Below are positions 19,601 through 26,309 of a DNA stretch of 64,000 bases, one piece after another. The DNA is from Archangium lipolyticum (GTDB taxonomy: Bacteria; Myxococcota; Myxococcia; Myxococcales; Myxococcaceae), in contig NZ_JANKBZ010000002.1 of NCBI RefSeq assembly GCF_024623785.1, forward strand, positions 496,001-560,000. Direction: 5' to 3'. The notes under the pieces are model-generated. The model did not search any database and was not told where the DNA came from. It saw only the letters and a list, made by a program, of their open reading frames with translations. Every line of letters starts with the position of its first letter. Position 1 is the first letter of the stretch. The translations under genes and the position numbers were made by a program.

Positions 19601-21926
19601 GGCCTTCCAGCTCGCGGTCCCGGCCGGGGACTTCCTGAGCGCCTGCTATAGCTGCAACCACATCGTCACCAACCTGCTGGCACTGGGGCATTCCCTGGAG
19701 GAGGTCCACCAGGAGTCGATCGCGCGCCTCGACTTCGCGCGCAAGGCCGGCTTCCAGGCCGTGCAGAACGTCATCCATCACACCCAGTGCTACGTGCAGC
19801 AGCTGCGTGGCCTCTCGCCCTCGTTCGGCTCGCTGAACAATGAGGATTTCGAGGAGCAGTCCTTCGAGAGCATCCAGGCCCCGACCCGTGTGAGCCTCGT
19901 GGTGTGTTGGTATTGGATCCTCAAGATGCAGGCGCGCTTCATGTGCGGCGCGTACGAGGAGGCACGCCAGGCCTCGGTCCGGGCCGGGGAGTTGCTCTGG
20001 TCCTCGGTCGGCCACATCCAGCTGTTCGACTTCCACTTCTACAGCGCGCTGACCCTGGCGGCCTGTTGCGAAGGAGCGGCGCCGGAGGCGAAGCGGGAGT
20101 ACCTCGAGTCCCTGGAGCGGCACCAGCGGCAACTCGAGATCTGGGCGGACAACTGTCCCGAGAACTTCCGCGCGGCCGAGCGGCTGGTCTCGGCGGAGAT
20201 CGCCCGCTGCACGGGCAGCACGGACGAGGCGATGGACGCCTACGAGGAGGCGCTCCAGACCGCCCGCGAGTACGGCTCCTACCTCCAGGTGGGCCTGGCC
20301 GGCGAGCTCGCGGCGCGCTTCTGGCGCGAACGGCGGCTCACCACCGTCGCCCTGGCCTATGGCCGCGAGTCGCGCGAGGCGTACCTGAAGTGGGGTGCTC
20401 ACGGAAAGGTCCAGCACCTGGACGCGCGGTGGCCCGCCCTCGCCGCCGCGGTGAATGGCTCGGAGACCGGCACCCACGACACGGGCTCGACGCAGATCGA
20501 CGCGCTCACCGTGGTGAAGGCCCAGCAGGCCATCTCCGGGGAGATCGTCCTGGAGCGGCTGGTGACCACGCTGATGCAGGTGGCCATCGAGAACGCCGGC
20601 GCCCAGCGCGGGGCCCTGCTGCTCCCGCGCGGCAACTCGCTTCGGATCGCCGCCATCTCCAGCGACTCGGAGGGCGGTGTCAGCGTGTTCCCGGAAGAGG
20701 ACACCGCCGCCGATGGCCTGCCCCTGACCCTCCTCGCCTACGTGCGGCGCTCGAGCGAGCACGTGCTCATCGGCGATGCCTCCAAACCCCATCCCTTCTC
20801 GGCCGATCCGTACCTCGCGCACGGCCTGGCCCGGTCGGTGCTCTGCCTGCCGCTGATGCGCAAGGAGGGGCTCGCGGGCGTGCTGTACCTGGAGAACCGC
20901 CTGGCCGCCGAGGCCTTCACCCCGGCCCGCATCGCGCTGCTCGGACACCTGGCCTCCCAGGCCGCCATCTCCATCGAGAACGCGCGGCTCTACGCCGAGG
21001 TCCAGCGCGCCGAGGCCGCCCTGCGCCACGCCAATGACGAGCTGGAGCGGCGGGTGGACGAGCGCACGCACGAGCTCAAGCAGACGCAGGCCCGGCTGGT
21101 GGAGACGGCGCGCGCGGTGGGCATGTCGGAGATCGCCTCCAACGTGCTGCACAACGTGGGCAACGTCCTCACCAGCGCCGTCGTCAACCTGGAGATGATG
21201 CGCCGGGCGGTGGGCTCCTCACGGGTCGTCCGGGTGCGGCAGGTGTCCGCGCTGCTCGAGGAGAACCGCGGCGGGTTGGGGGACTTCTTCACGAAGGATC
21301 CGCGCGGCGAGCGGCTGGTCGACTACGTCACCGCGCTCTCGGAAGAGCTGCTCATCGAGCAGACGAATCTGCAGGAGAGCCTGGAGGCGATGAACCGGCA
21401 CGTCGACCACATCCGCGCCATCGTCCAGGTGCAGCAGACGTACGCGAAGACGTCGCTCCTGCTGGAGGAGTGTGACCTGGCGCAGCTCATCGAGGACACC
21501 CTGCGCATCCAGCACGCGGCGCTCCAGCGTCACGGCATCGCCGTCAGCCTCGAGCTGTCCCGCCTCCCCCGGGTGAAGCTGGACAAGCACAAGGTGCTGC
21601 AGATCCTCATCAACCTGGTCAGCAACGCCAGGTTCGCCCTGGACCCGGTGCCCGAGGGGCATCGGCACATGAGCGTGCGGCTCACCGCGGAGAAGGGGTG
21701 GGCGCGCATCCAGGTGGCGGACAACGGCGTCGGCATCGAGCAGGAGCTCAAGGGGAAGCTCTTCACGCACGGCTTCACCACGCGCAAGGATGGCCACGGC
21801 TTCGGTCTGCACTCGAGCGCGCTGGCGGCCAAGATGCTGGGAGGCCACCTGACGCTGGAGAGCGACGGGCCGAACCAGGGGGCCACGGCCACCCTGGAGA
21901 TTCCGCTCGAGCCGGGCGAGGCCTGA
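16623..21926 (+). CDS. Ser/Thr kinase - AAA ATPase - GAF - histidine-kinase-like multidomain signalling protein
   Basis: A 1767-residue protein. Domains in order: a protein kinase (1-~270) with VIVKMP lysine, HKDLKPSN (H126-D128) and DFGTA near 146; an AAA_16-type ATPase (~297-560) with Walker A SGYSGIGKS near 327 and FLDDLQWAD; a long helical, TPR-like region (~700-1270); a GAF domain (~1292-1456); and a C-terminal kinase module with a phospho-acceptor-like helix ASNVLHNVGNVLTS (~1500) and HATPase motifs INLVSNARFAL, VADNGVGI and HGFGLHSSALAA (~1657-1750). This architecture is known from cyanobacterial and myxobacterial hybrid kinases. The catalytic loop has HKD where many kinases have HRD. 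The start is chosen at MVNIPGYTL; an ATG at 16587 is possible. No signal peptide, so probably cytoplasmic. Confidence 0.92.
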   Translation: MVNIPGYTLIDTLKSTGASILYNARRDADRLPVIVKMPVTTYPGARELERYRREHAILQRLRDVRGVARVLGHELSHGRPVLLLEGEGGKALSEGVGQPLDVERFLELAISLSETLAEIHRRGVIHKDLKPSNLILLPSGEARVIDFGTAILQTLEHVDAASTTFIEGTPAYMSPEQTGRMNRSVDHRSDLYSLGVTFYELLTGSLPFHGRDALEWFHAHMAQVPRPPHERVPGLPPALSAIVMKLLAKVAEERYQGADGLKADLVRCRDELRRGVRESFPLGTHDVPTHFQMPQRLYGRDEEVSTLLGAFERVSQGGCPELVMISGYSGIGKSAVVQELYRPVVQRRGIFLQGKFDQFQRDIPYATLAQAIRGLVLQLLAGTDAELEDWRGRLRQALEGNGQLLVGLVPQLELIVGRQPPVQELPPSEAQHRFNRVFQRFLGAISTSEHPLAMFLDDLQWADQASLRLIQHLITHPDTSPLLLVGAWRDNEAGPCHPLVLAREEMRKEGARVTDIRLAPLRLEQLQRLVADALPGAGPELVGPLSAQVHEKTGGNPFFFIQLMRTLNQDGLLTRTPEGSWRWDAEGVRARGYSDNVVDFMVGRLRQLPEVTQHLLRLAACVGNLFPLQTLAIISDQQLGAVEQGLEPALQEGLLMRAGLEQYRFLHDRIQQAAHALIPEAERKAVHLRIGRLLRASLSPAEMRERLFDVVNQLNAGAELIHSPEERHEVALLNAEAGRKAQSAAAHRSAVTYYTAALQLLPDDPWALDPALTFTLSHQRALGEFMSGNVTEARLLTEALRSRARTPEEIAAVTCLLSDIHLATSESDAAVSCLLEGLTALGMPMSPHPTWEEVAAVNAEVWALMGERSIESLIDLPLMTDPDTKAAMRMLSALFSPALFTDVNLLFLHLGRMVLLCLRHGNAESAVNGYAWFGLMQGYCFGKYREGHSFGLLAWDLVERHGFSASKARALYSLELVSYWTQPIAVSLEYIREAFQLAVPAGDFLSACYSCNHIVTNLLALGHSLEEVHQESIARLDFARKAGFQAVQNVIHHTQCYVQQLRGLSPSFGSLNNEDFEEQSFESIQAPTRVSLVVCWYWILKMQARFMCGAYEEARQASVRAGELLWSSVGHIQLFDFHFYSALTLAACCEGAAPEAKREYLESLERHQRQLEIWADNCPENFRAAERLVSAEIARCTGSTDEAMDAYEEALQTAREYGSYLQVGLAGELAARFWRERRLTTVALAYGRESREAYLKWGAHGKVQHLDARWPALAAAVNGSETGTHDTGSTQIDALTVVKAQQAISGEIVLERLVTTLMQVAIENAGAQRGALLLPRGNSLRIAAISSDSEGGVSVFPEEDTAADGLPLTLLAYVRRSSEHVLIGDASKPHPFSADPYLAHGLARSVLCLPLMRKEGLAGVLYLENRLAAEAFTPARIALLGHLASQAAISIENARLYAEVQRAEAALRHANDELERRVDERTHELKQTQARLVETARAVGMSEIASNVLHNVGNVLTSAVVNLEMMRRAVGSSRVVRVRQVSALLEENRGGLGDFFTKDPRGERLVDYVTALSEELLIEQTNLQESLEAMNRHVDHIRAIVQVQQTYAKTSLLLEECDLAQLIEDTLRIQHAALQRHGIAVSLELSRLPRVKLDKHKVLQILINLVSNARFALDPVPEGHRHMSVRLTAEKGWARIQVADNGVGIEQELKGKLFTHGFTTRKDGHGFGLHSSALAAKMLGGHLTLESDGPNQGATATLEIPLEPGEA

Positions 21927-21944
21927 GCGGGGAGGGGCCCGGCA

Positions 21945-23801
21945 CTACCCCCGCGAGGACGCGTCCGCCAGCCGCGTGGTGCTCGCGCGCCGCTTGATGA
22001 AGAGGATGATGAGCGGGATGGCCGTCAGCACCACCTGCGGGATGAGCGACATGGCGTCCGGGTAGATGCCGAGCAGCTCGATGGTGACGAAGGGGATGGG
22101 CTTGAGCGGCACCAGGGCCACCTCCTGCAGGGCGTGCAGCGCCTTGCCCAGCAGGATGATGGCGGTGACGACGAGCAGCACCGTGGACGCCTTGAAGAGC
22201 GTCTTCATGGGCAGCTTGTAGCCCACTCGGTTGACGAAGAGGACGAGCGCGGTGAGGGCCACGGTGCCCGCGGCGCAGCCCCAGGCCACGCCCGAGGCCG
22301 AGTCCAGCGCGAGCCCCTGCAGGAAGATGGCCGTCTCCACCGTCTCGCGCAGCACGGAGCTGAAGGCGATGCCGAACAGGCCCGCCATGCTGCCGCGGCC
22401 GAGCGCGCCCTGCATCTTCTCGCGCAGCTCGCCCATGAACTTGCTCATGTTGGAGCGCGCGTTGAGCCACAGCGCCGCGTACAGCAGCATGACCACGGCC
22501 AGCAGCCCGGCGATGCCCTCGAGCAGCTCGCGGTTGGCGCCGCTGAGCAGGTGCCGCCCGAAGATGAAGGCCAGGGCGCCCACCACCAGCGCGGACACCC
22601 AGCCCGCGTGCACCACGCGCGCGGAGGAGGTCGCCTGCATCTTGCGCAGCATGGCCAGCAGCGCGGCGACGATGACGGTGGCCTCGAAGCCCTCGCGCAG
22701 GAGGATGAGCAGGGTGAGCCACACCACCGACACGAAGCCCACCGTGTTGCCGCTGCCGCGGCGCGCCTCGTCCAGCACGGACAGGAGGAGGCGGGCCTCG
22801 TCCTGCAGGTGCGGGCTCTTCTGCTCGGCGGCGAGCCGCGTGTCCAGGAAGGCCTTCTCGATCTTCAGCACCAGCTCCGGGCTGCGGGCGCGCAGCATGG
22901 GCTCCACCGGCTCCACCCCGTTGAGGTAGGCATCCAGCAGCGCGTTGCGCGCTCCGAGCGAGTCTCCGGCGGCGCCCAGTTGGATGGCCCGCTCCACGTG
23001 GTCGCGCGCCGTCAGCAGGCCGCGCTCCGCGTCCACGTCGGGCATCTTGCGGCGCAGGCACGCGAGGTTCTTCTCGCCATGGGCCTGGACCAGCTCCGCA
23101 TCGGTGGAATTGGCGAGCTTCTCCAGCGAGATGCTCGGCGGCTTGTCGTCACACGGGGGCTGGCGGAGGGTGAAGACGTAGAAGGCGACGGCCCAGCGCT
23201 CCTGCTCGGAGAGGGTGGGGAAGCCGGGCATGGCCGTACCGGGCACGCCGAAGCCGGTGGTGTTGAAGGCCTTGTACGGGGTGAGCCCGGCCATCAGGTC
23301 CGCGTCCTGGAAGTTGGCGGGCTGGGGCTCCATCGTCTGGGCGATGGACACCTGCGCGCGCCCGTCCAGGCCGTGGCACGCCGAGCAGCTCTCCTGGAAG
23401 ATGGCCTTGCCGCGCTCGAGGTCCGGCGCCAGGCGCGGGCTGCGCGCCAGTCCTCCGGCGAGCACCAGGTCCTCCACCAGTGCCGCGCAGTCGCGGCTCA
23501 CGCCCTGGGGATCCTCTCCCTTGTCCACCCGGGCCTTGATCTCCTCCAGGCGCGGCAGGAACGCCTCGCCCTGATGGCCCATCTCCCGCGCCGCGTCCAC
23601 GGCCTCGGCGATGAAGCTGCGCTGCTCGGCCATCTCGAATTCGGACTTCGACTCGATGGCGTTCGGATAGTCCGCCTCGAGGTACTGGAGGATGCCCACC
23701 AGCCGGTGCCAGGAGCGCCCCTCGGACGCGCCCTCATCTGCGGCAACGGCCAGCGGTGCCGCGATCAACAGGGACAGGAGCAGGAGGCCCGTGCGTTTCA
23801 C
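21945..23801 (-). CDS. Cytochrome c - FTR1 iron permease fusion
   Basis: A 618-residue protein starting at a GTG with a Sec signal peptide (to ~residue 21). A periplasmic part carries one c-type haem motif, SCSACHG near residue 138, with an axial-type Met in GTAMPGFP. From ~360 on there are about seven membrane helices of the FTR1/EfeU family with both hallmark motifs, REGFEA (~368) and RETVE (~483), which take part in ferric iron passage. Coupling a haem domain to FTR1 suggests Fe(II) oxidation linked to uptake. It converges on the big kinase gene with only 18 bases between stops. A Fur-box-like palindrome lies just upstream of the start. Confidence 0.92.
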   Translation of the reverse strand: MKRTGLLLLSLLIAAPLAVAADEGASEGRSWHRLVGILQYLEADYPNAIESKSEFEMAEQRSFIAEAVDAAREMGHQGEAFLPRLEEIKARVDKGEDPQGVSRDCAALVEDLVLAGGLARSPRLAPDLERGKAIFQESCSACHGLDGRAQVSIAQTMEPQPANFQDADLMAGLTPYKAFNTTGFGVPGTAMPGFPTLSEQERWAVAFYVFTLRQPPCDDKPPSISLEKLANSTDAELVQAHGEKNLACLRRKMPDVDAERGLLTARDHVERAIQLGAAGDSLGARNALLDAYLNGVEPVEPMLRARSPELVLKIEKAFLDTRLAAEQKSPHLQDEARLLLSVLDEARRGSGNTVGFVSVVWLTLLILLREGFEATVIVAALLAMLRKMQATSSARVVHAGWVSALVVGALAFIFGRHLLSGANRELLEGIAGLLAVVMLLYAALWLNARSNMSKFMGELREKMQGALGRGSMAGLFGIAFSSVLRETVETAIFLQGLALDSASGVAWGCAAGTVALTALVLFVNRVGYKLPMKTLFKASTVLLVVTAIILLGKALHALQEVALVPLKPIPFVTIELLGIYPDAMSLIPQVVLTAIPLIILFIKRRASTTRLADASSRG

Positions 23802-23837
23802 GGGCCATGCTCTACCAGTCCTCGGGGGGTTACTTCA

Positions 23838-23856
23838 ATTTTGAGAATCAAAATCA
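23838..23856 (-). promoter_or_regulatory. Fur-box-like palindrome before the cytochrome c-FTR1 gene
   Basis: ATTTTGA-GAA-TCAAAAT (23838-23854) is a perfect 7-3-7 inverted repeat. Read in the 7-1-7 Fur register, TGAGAATCAAAATCA (23842-23856) matches 11 of 14 fixed positions of TGATAATNATTATCA. It lies about 40 bases upstream of the iron permease start in otherwise GC-rich DNA, so iron repression through Fur is the favoured reading. Confidence 0.6.
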
Positions 23857-23932
23857 GGTTTCACGGACAGCGGAATGGAAGGCTCCCCGAGGTTCGGCGC
23901 GGGGATGTGCTGTCGGGTGGTGGGCGTTGCCC

Positions 23933-24409
23933 CTACCGCTCGTAGGTGAGGAAGGAGAAGGGCGGTTCGGTGGCGGTGGCCGGGTGGTGCTCCTCGAAGA
24001 CGAGCCGCCAGCCGGAGAGGTCCACCTCGGGGAAGAAGGTGTCGCCCTCGTACGGGCGCTCCAGCCGGGTGAGGTACAGCCGTTGGACCCGGTCCATCGC
24101 CTGCCGGTAGAGGTCCGCGCCTCCGGCGATGAAGACCTCGTCGCCGCGCGCCAGCTCCAGGGCCTGCTCCAGCGAGTGCGCCACCTGCACGCCCTCGGGG
24201 GCGTAGTCCCGCTGGCGCGTCACCACGATGAACGTCCTGCCCGGCAGGAGCCGGCCGATGGACTCGTACGTCTTGCGGCCCAGGATGAGGGTGTGCCCCA
24301 TCGTCAGCTGCTTGAAGCGCTTCAGGTCCGCCGGCAGCCGCCAGGGCAGGGCGTTGTCCCTGCCGATGCACCGGTTGGAGGCCATGGCCACGATGGCCGA
24401 CAGCGTCAT
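23933..24409 (-). CDS. folA: Dihydrofolate reductase
   Basis: A 158-residue enzyme, the normal bacterial length, that reduces dihydrofolate to tetrahydrofolate with NADPH. Typical features are the N-terminal [18 protein letters not shown], the substrate-site [11 protein letters not shown] (Asp), the NADPH-binding GRKTYESIG and the C-terminal [13 protein letters not shown]. The ATG overlaps the thyA stop by 4 bases, so thyA-folA form a coupled pair that regenerates folate used in dTMP synthesis. Confidence 0.96.
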   Translation of the reverse strand: MTLSAIVAMASNRCIGRDNALPWRLPADLKRFKQLTMGHTLILGRKTYESIGRLLPGRTFIVVTRQRDYAPEGVQVAHSLEQALELARGDEVFIAGGADLYRQAMDRVQRLYLTRLERPYEGDTFFPEVDLSGWRLVFEEHHPATATEPPFSFLTYER

Positions 24410-25200
24410 ACGGCCACCGGTGCCTTGATGGCCGGATGCGGATCGTATTCGCTGAGGGTGAAGTCCTCGTACTTGAAGTCGAAGAGCGAGCGGACCTCGG
24501 GGTTGAGCGTCATCCGGGGCAGGGGACGGGGCTCGCGCTGGAGCTGCAGGCGGGCCTGCTCCACGTGGTTGAGGTACAGGTGCGCGTCACCCGTGGTGTG
24601 GATGAACTCGTGCGCCTTCAGGCCCGTCACCTGCGCCACCATCATCGTCAGCAGCGCGTAGGAGGCGATGTTGAAGGGGAGGCCGAGGAAGATGTCCGCG
24701 CTGCGCTGGTAGAGCTGGCAGGAGAGTCGGCCATCCGCCACGTAGAACTGGAAGAGGATGTGGCAGGGCGGGAGCTTCATGGCGTCCAGGTCCGCCACGT
24801 TCCACGCGCTGACGATGTGCCGGCGCGAGTCGGGGTTCTTGCGCAGCTGCTCGACGAGCTGGGAGATCTGATCGATGGAGCCGCCGCCGGGCCTGGCCCA
24901 CGAGCGCCACTGGTGCCCGTAGATGGGGCCGAGGTTGCCCTGCGCATCGGCCCACTCGTCCCAGATGGTGACGCCGTGCTTCTGCAGGTCGTGCACGTTG
25001 GTGCCGCCCGCGAGCATCCAGAGCAGCTCGTGGATGATGGACTTGAGGTGGAGCTTCTTGGTGGTCACCAGCGGGAACCCCTGGGAGAGGTCGAATCGCA
25101 TCTGGTGGCCGAAGATGCTCAGCGTGCCGGTGCCGGTCCGGTCGCTCTTCTTCGTCCCGTGGTGGAGGACGTGCTCGAGCAAAGCCAGGTATTGCTTCAT
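24406..25200 (-). CDS. thyA: Thymidylate synthase
   Basis: A 264-residue enzyme, exactly the length of E. coli ThyA. It methylates dUMP to dTMP using methylene-tetrahydrofolate. The catalytic cysteine is in [12 protein letters not shown] near residue 146, followed by [17 protein letters not shown] and HLYLNH. The N-terminus [12 protein letters not shown] is the phosphate-binding region. The start at MKQYLALL is preferred; an in-frame upstream ATG adds 23 unconserved residues. It is followed directly by folA. Confidence 0.97.
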   Translation of the reverse strand: MKQYLALLEHVLHHGTKKSDRTGTGTLSIFGHQMRFDLSQGFPLVTTKKLHLKSIIHELLWMLAGGTNVHDLQKHGVTIWDEWADAQGNLGPIYGHQWRSWARPGGGSIDQISQLVEQLRKNPDSRRHIVSAWNVADLDAMKLPPCHILFQFYVADGRLSCQLYQRSADIFLGLPFNIASYALLTMMVAQVTGLKAHEFIHTTGDAHLYLNHVEQARLQLQREPRPLPRMTLNPEVRSLFDFKYEDFTLSEYDPHPAIKAPVAV

Positions 25201-25361
25201 GTGTCGGTGTAATCTCGGGTGCGGGTAGACGCCGGGCAAGAAAACGTCCAGCACCCGTACTCTGCGCACGGCCGGGTGCGAATGGGGGGCCCTGAATGTC
25301 GATCACTTCCTATCCACGAGGACACCTGTCAGCTCGTGGACGCGCGCTAGGATGTCGCGCC

Positions 25362-26309
25362 ATGTTCCTGTCCAACCGCCGGGCATCCGTAATGCTCGTC
25401 CTGGTGCTCCTGTCGCTGGTGGGGGCCCCGTTGAGTGCCGCCCACGCGGCGGATGACTTCAATCGCTACCTGAGGGCCGCCGTCCGCCTCTACGAGGGCC
25501 TCGATTACGAGCGGGCGCTCAAGCAGCTCGAGCGGGCCCGGCGCGTGGCGCGTGGCGTGGAGGAGGATGTCACCCTCGGGCTCCACGAGGGCATCATCCT
25601 CGCGGACATGGGACGGTGGCAGGACGCGCTCGCCACCTTCAAGACGGCGCTCCTGTTGAATCCGGAGGCGAAGCTGCCCCTGCGCGTCTCGCCCAAGGTG
25701 GAGGCCGAGTTCGAGAAGCAGCGCGAGCGCGCGAGGCAGGAACTGGCGCGCATGCAGGGCCAGGAGCCGCGGAAGGCCGGCACGGCCACCGAGGGCAAGC
25801 CGGGGCAGAAGCCCGCGACCACTTCCACGGGGACTCCCGGGAAGAAGCCGGGCCAGAAGCCGGCGAGCACGCCTTCGGTGGTGGCCACTCCGGAGGGCAC
25901 TGGGACGAAGCCCGAGGCCCCTCCCGCGGTGGCCTCCACGGATCGGCCCGAGCAGAAGACGTCGGAGGGGAGCGCGCTGCTGCCCTCCACGCCGCCTCCG
26001 GCGGCCTTCACGCCGACGGTGGAGACCCGTTCGCGTCCGTTGCCCGTGGTGCCGCTGGCCCTGGCGGGCACGAGTGTGGTGGCGGGCGGCCTGGCCACGT
26101 TCTTCGGCGTGTCGTCTCGCGGCCAGGTGCAGGCCGCTCGCGACGCGGAGTTCCAGGACGACTTCATCTCCCACCATCAGGCGGCACGGCGCAGCGCCAC
26201 CACCGCCAACATCCTCATGGGCACCGCGGGGCTCGCCCTCGCGGGCGCCGTGGTGACCTGGTTCCTCATGCCGGCCGACGCGGCCGTCGCGTCTGGAGAG
26301 TCCCGATGA
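25362..26309 (+). CDS. Exported TPR-like protein with Pro/Thr/Lys-rich linker
   Basis: A 315-residue protein with a signal peptide (hydrophobic ~10-30, cleaved near AHA-ADDF). Residues ~32-130 form helical repeats of the TPR kind (AVRLYEGLDYERALKQLERA; GIILADMGRWQDALATFKTALLLNPEAKLPL). A long low-complexity linker (GKPGQKPATT..., ~140-235) precedes two C-terminal hydrophobic helices (~245-265 and ~290-310), which may anchor it in the membrane. No enzymatic motif. The start at 25362 has AGGA about 9 bases upstream. It overlaps the next lipoprotein gene by 4 bases, so they are likely made together. It is divergent from thyA. Confidence 0.8.
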   Translation: MFLSNRRASVMLVLVLLSLVGAPLSAAHAADDFNRYLRAAVRLYEGLDYERALKQLERARRVARGVEEDVTLGLHEGIILADMGRWQDALATFKTALLLNPEAKLPLRVSPKVEAEFEKQRERARQELARMQGQEPRKAGTATEGKPGQKPATTSTGTPGKKPGQKPASTPSVVATPEGTGTKPEAPPAVASTDRPEQKTSEGSALLPSTPPPAAFTPTVETRSRPLPVVPLALAGTSVVAGGLATFFGVSSRGQVQAARDAEFQDDFISHHQAARRSATTANILMGTAGLALAGAVVTWFLMPADAAVASGESR

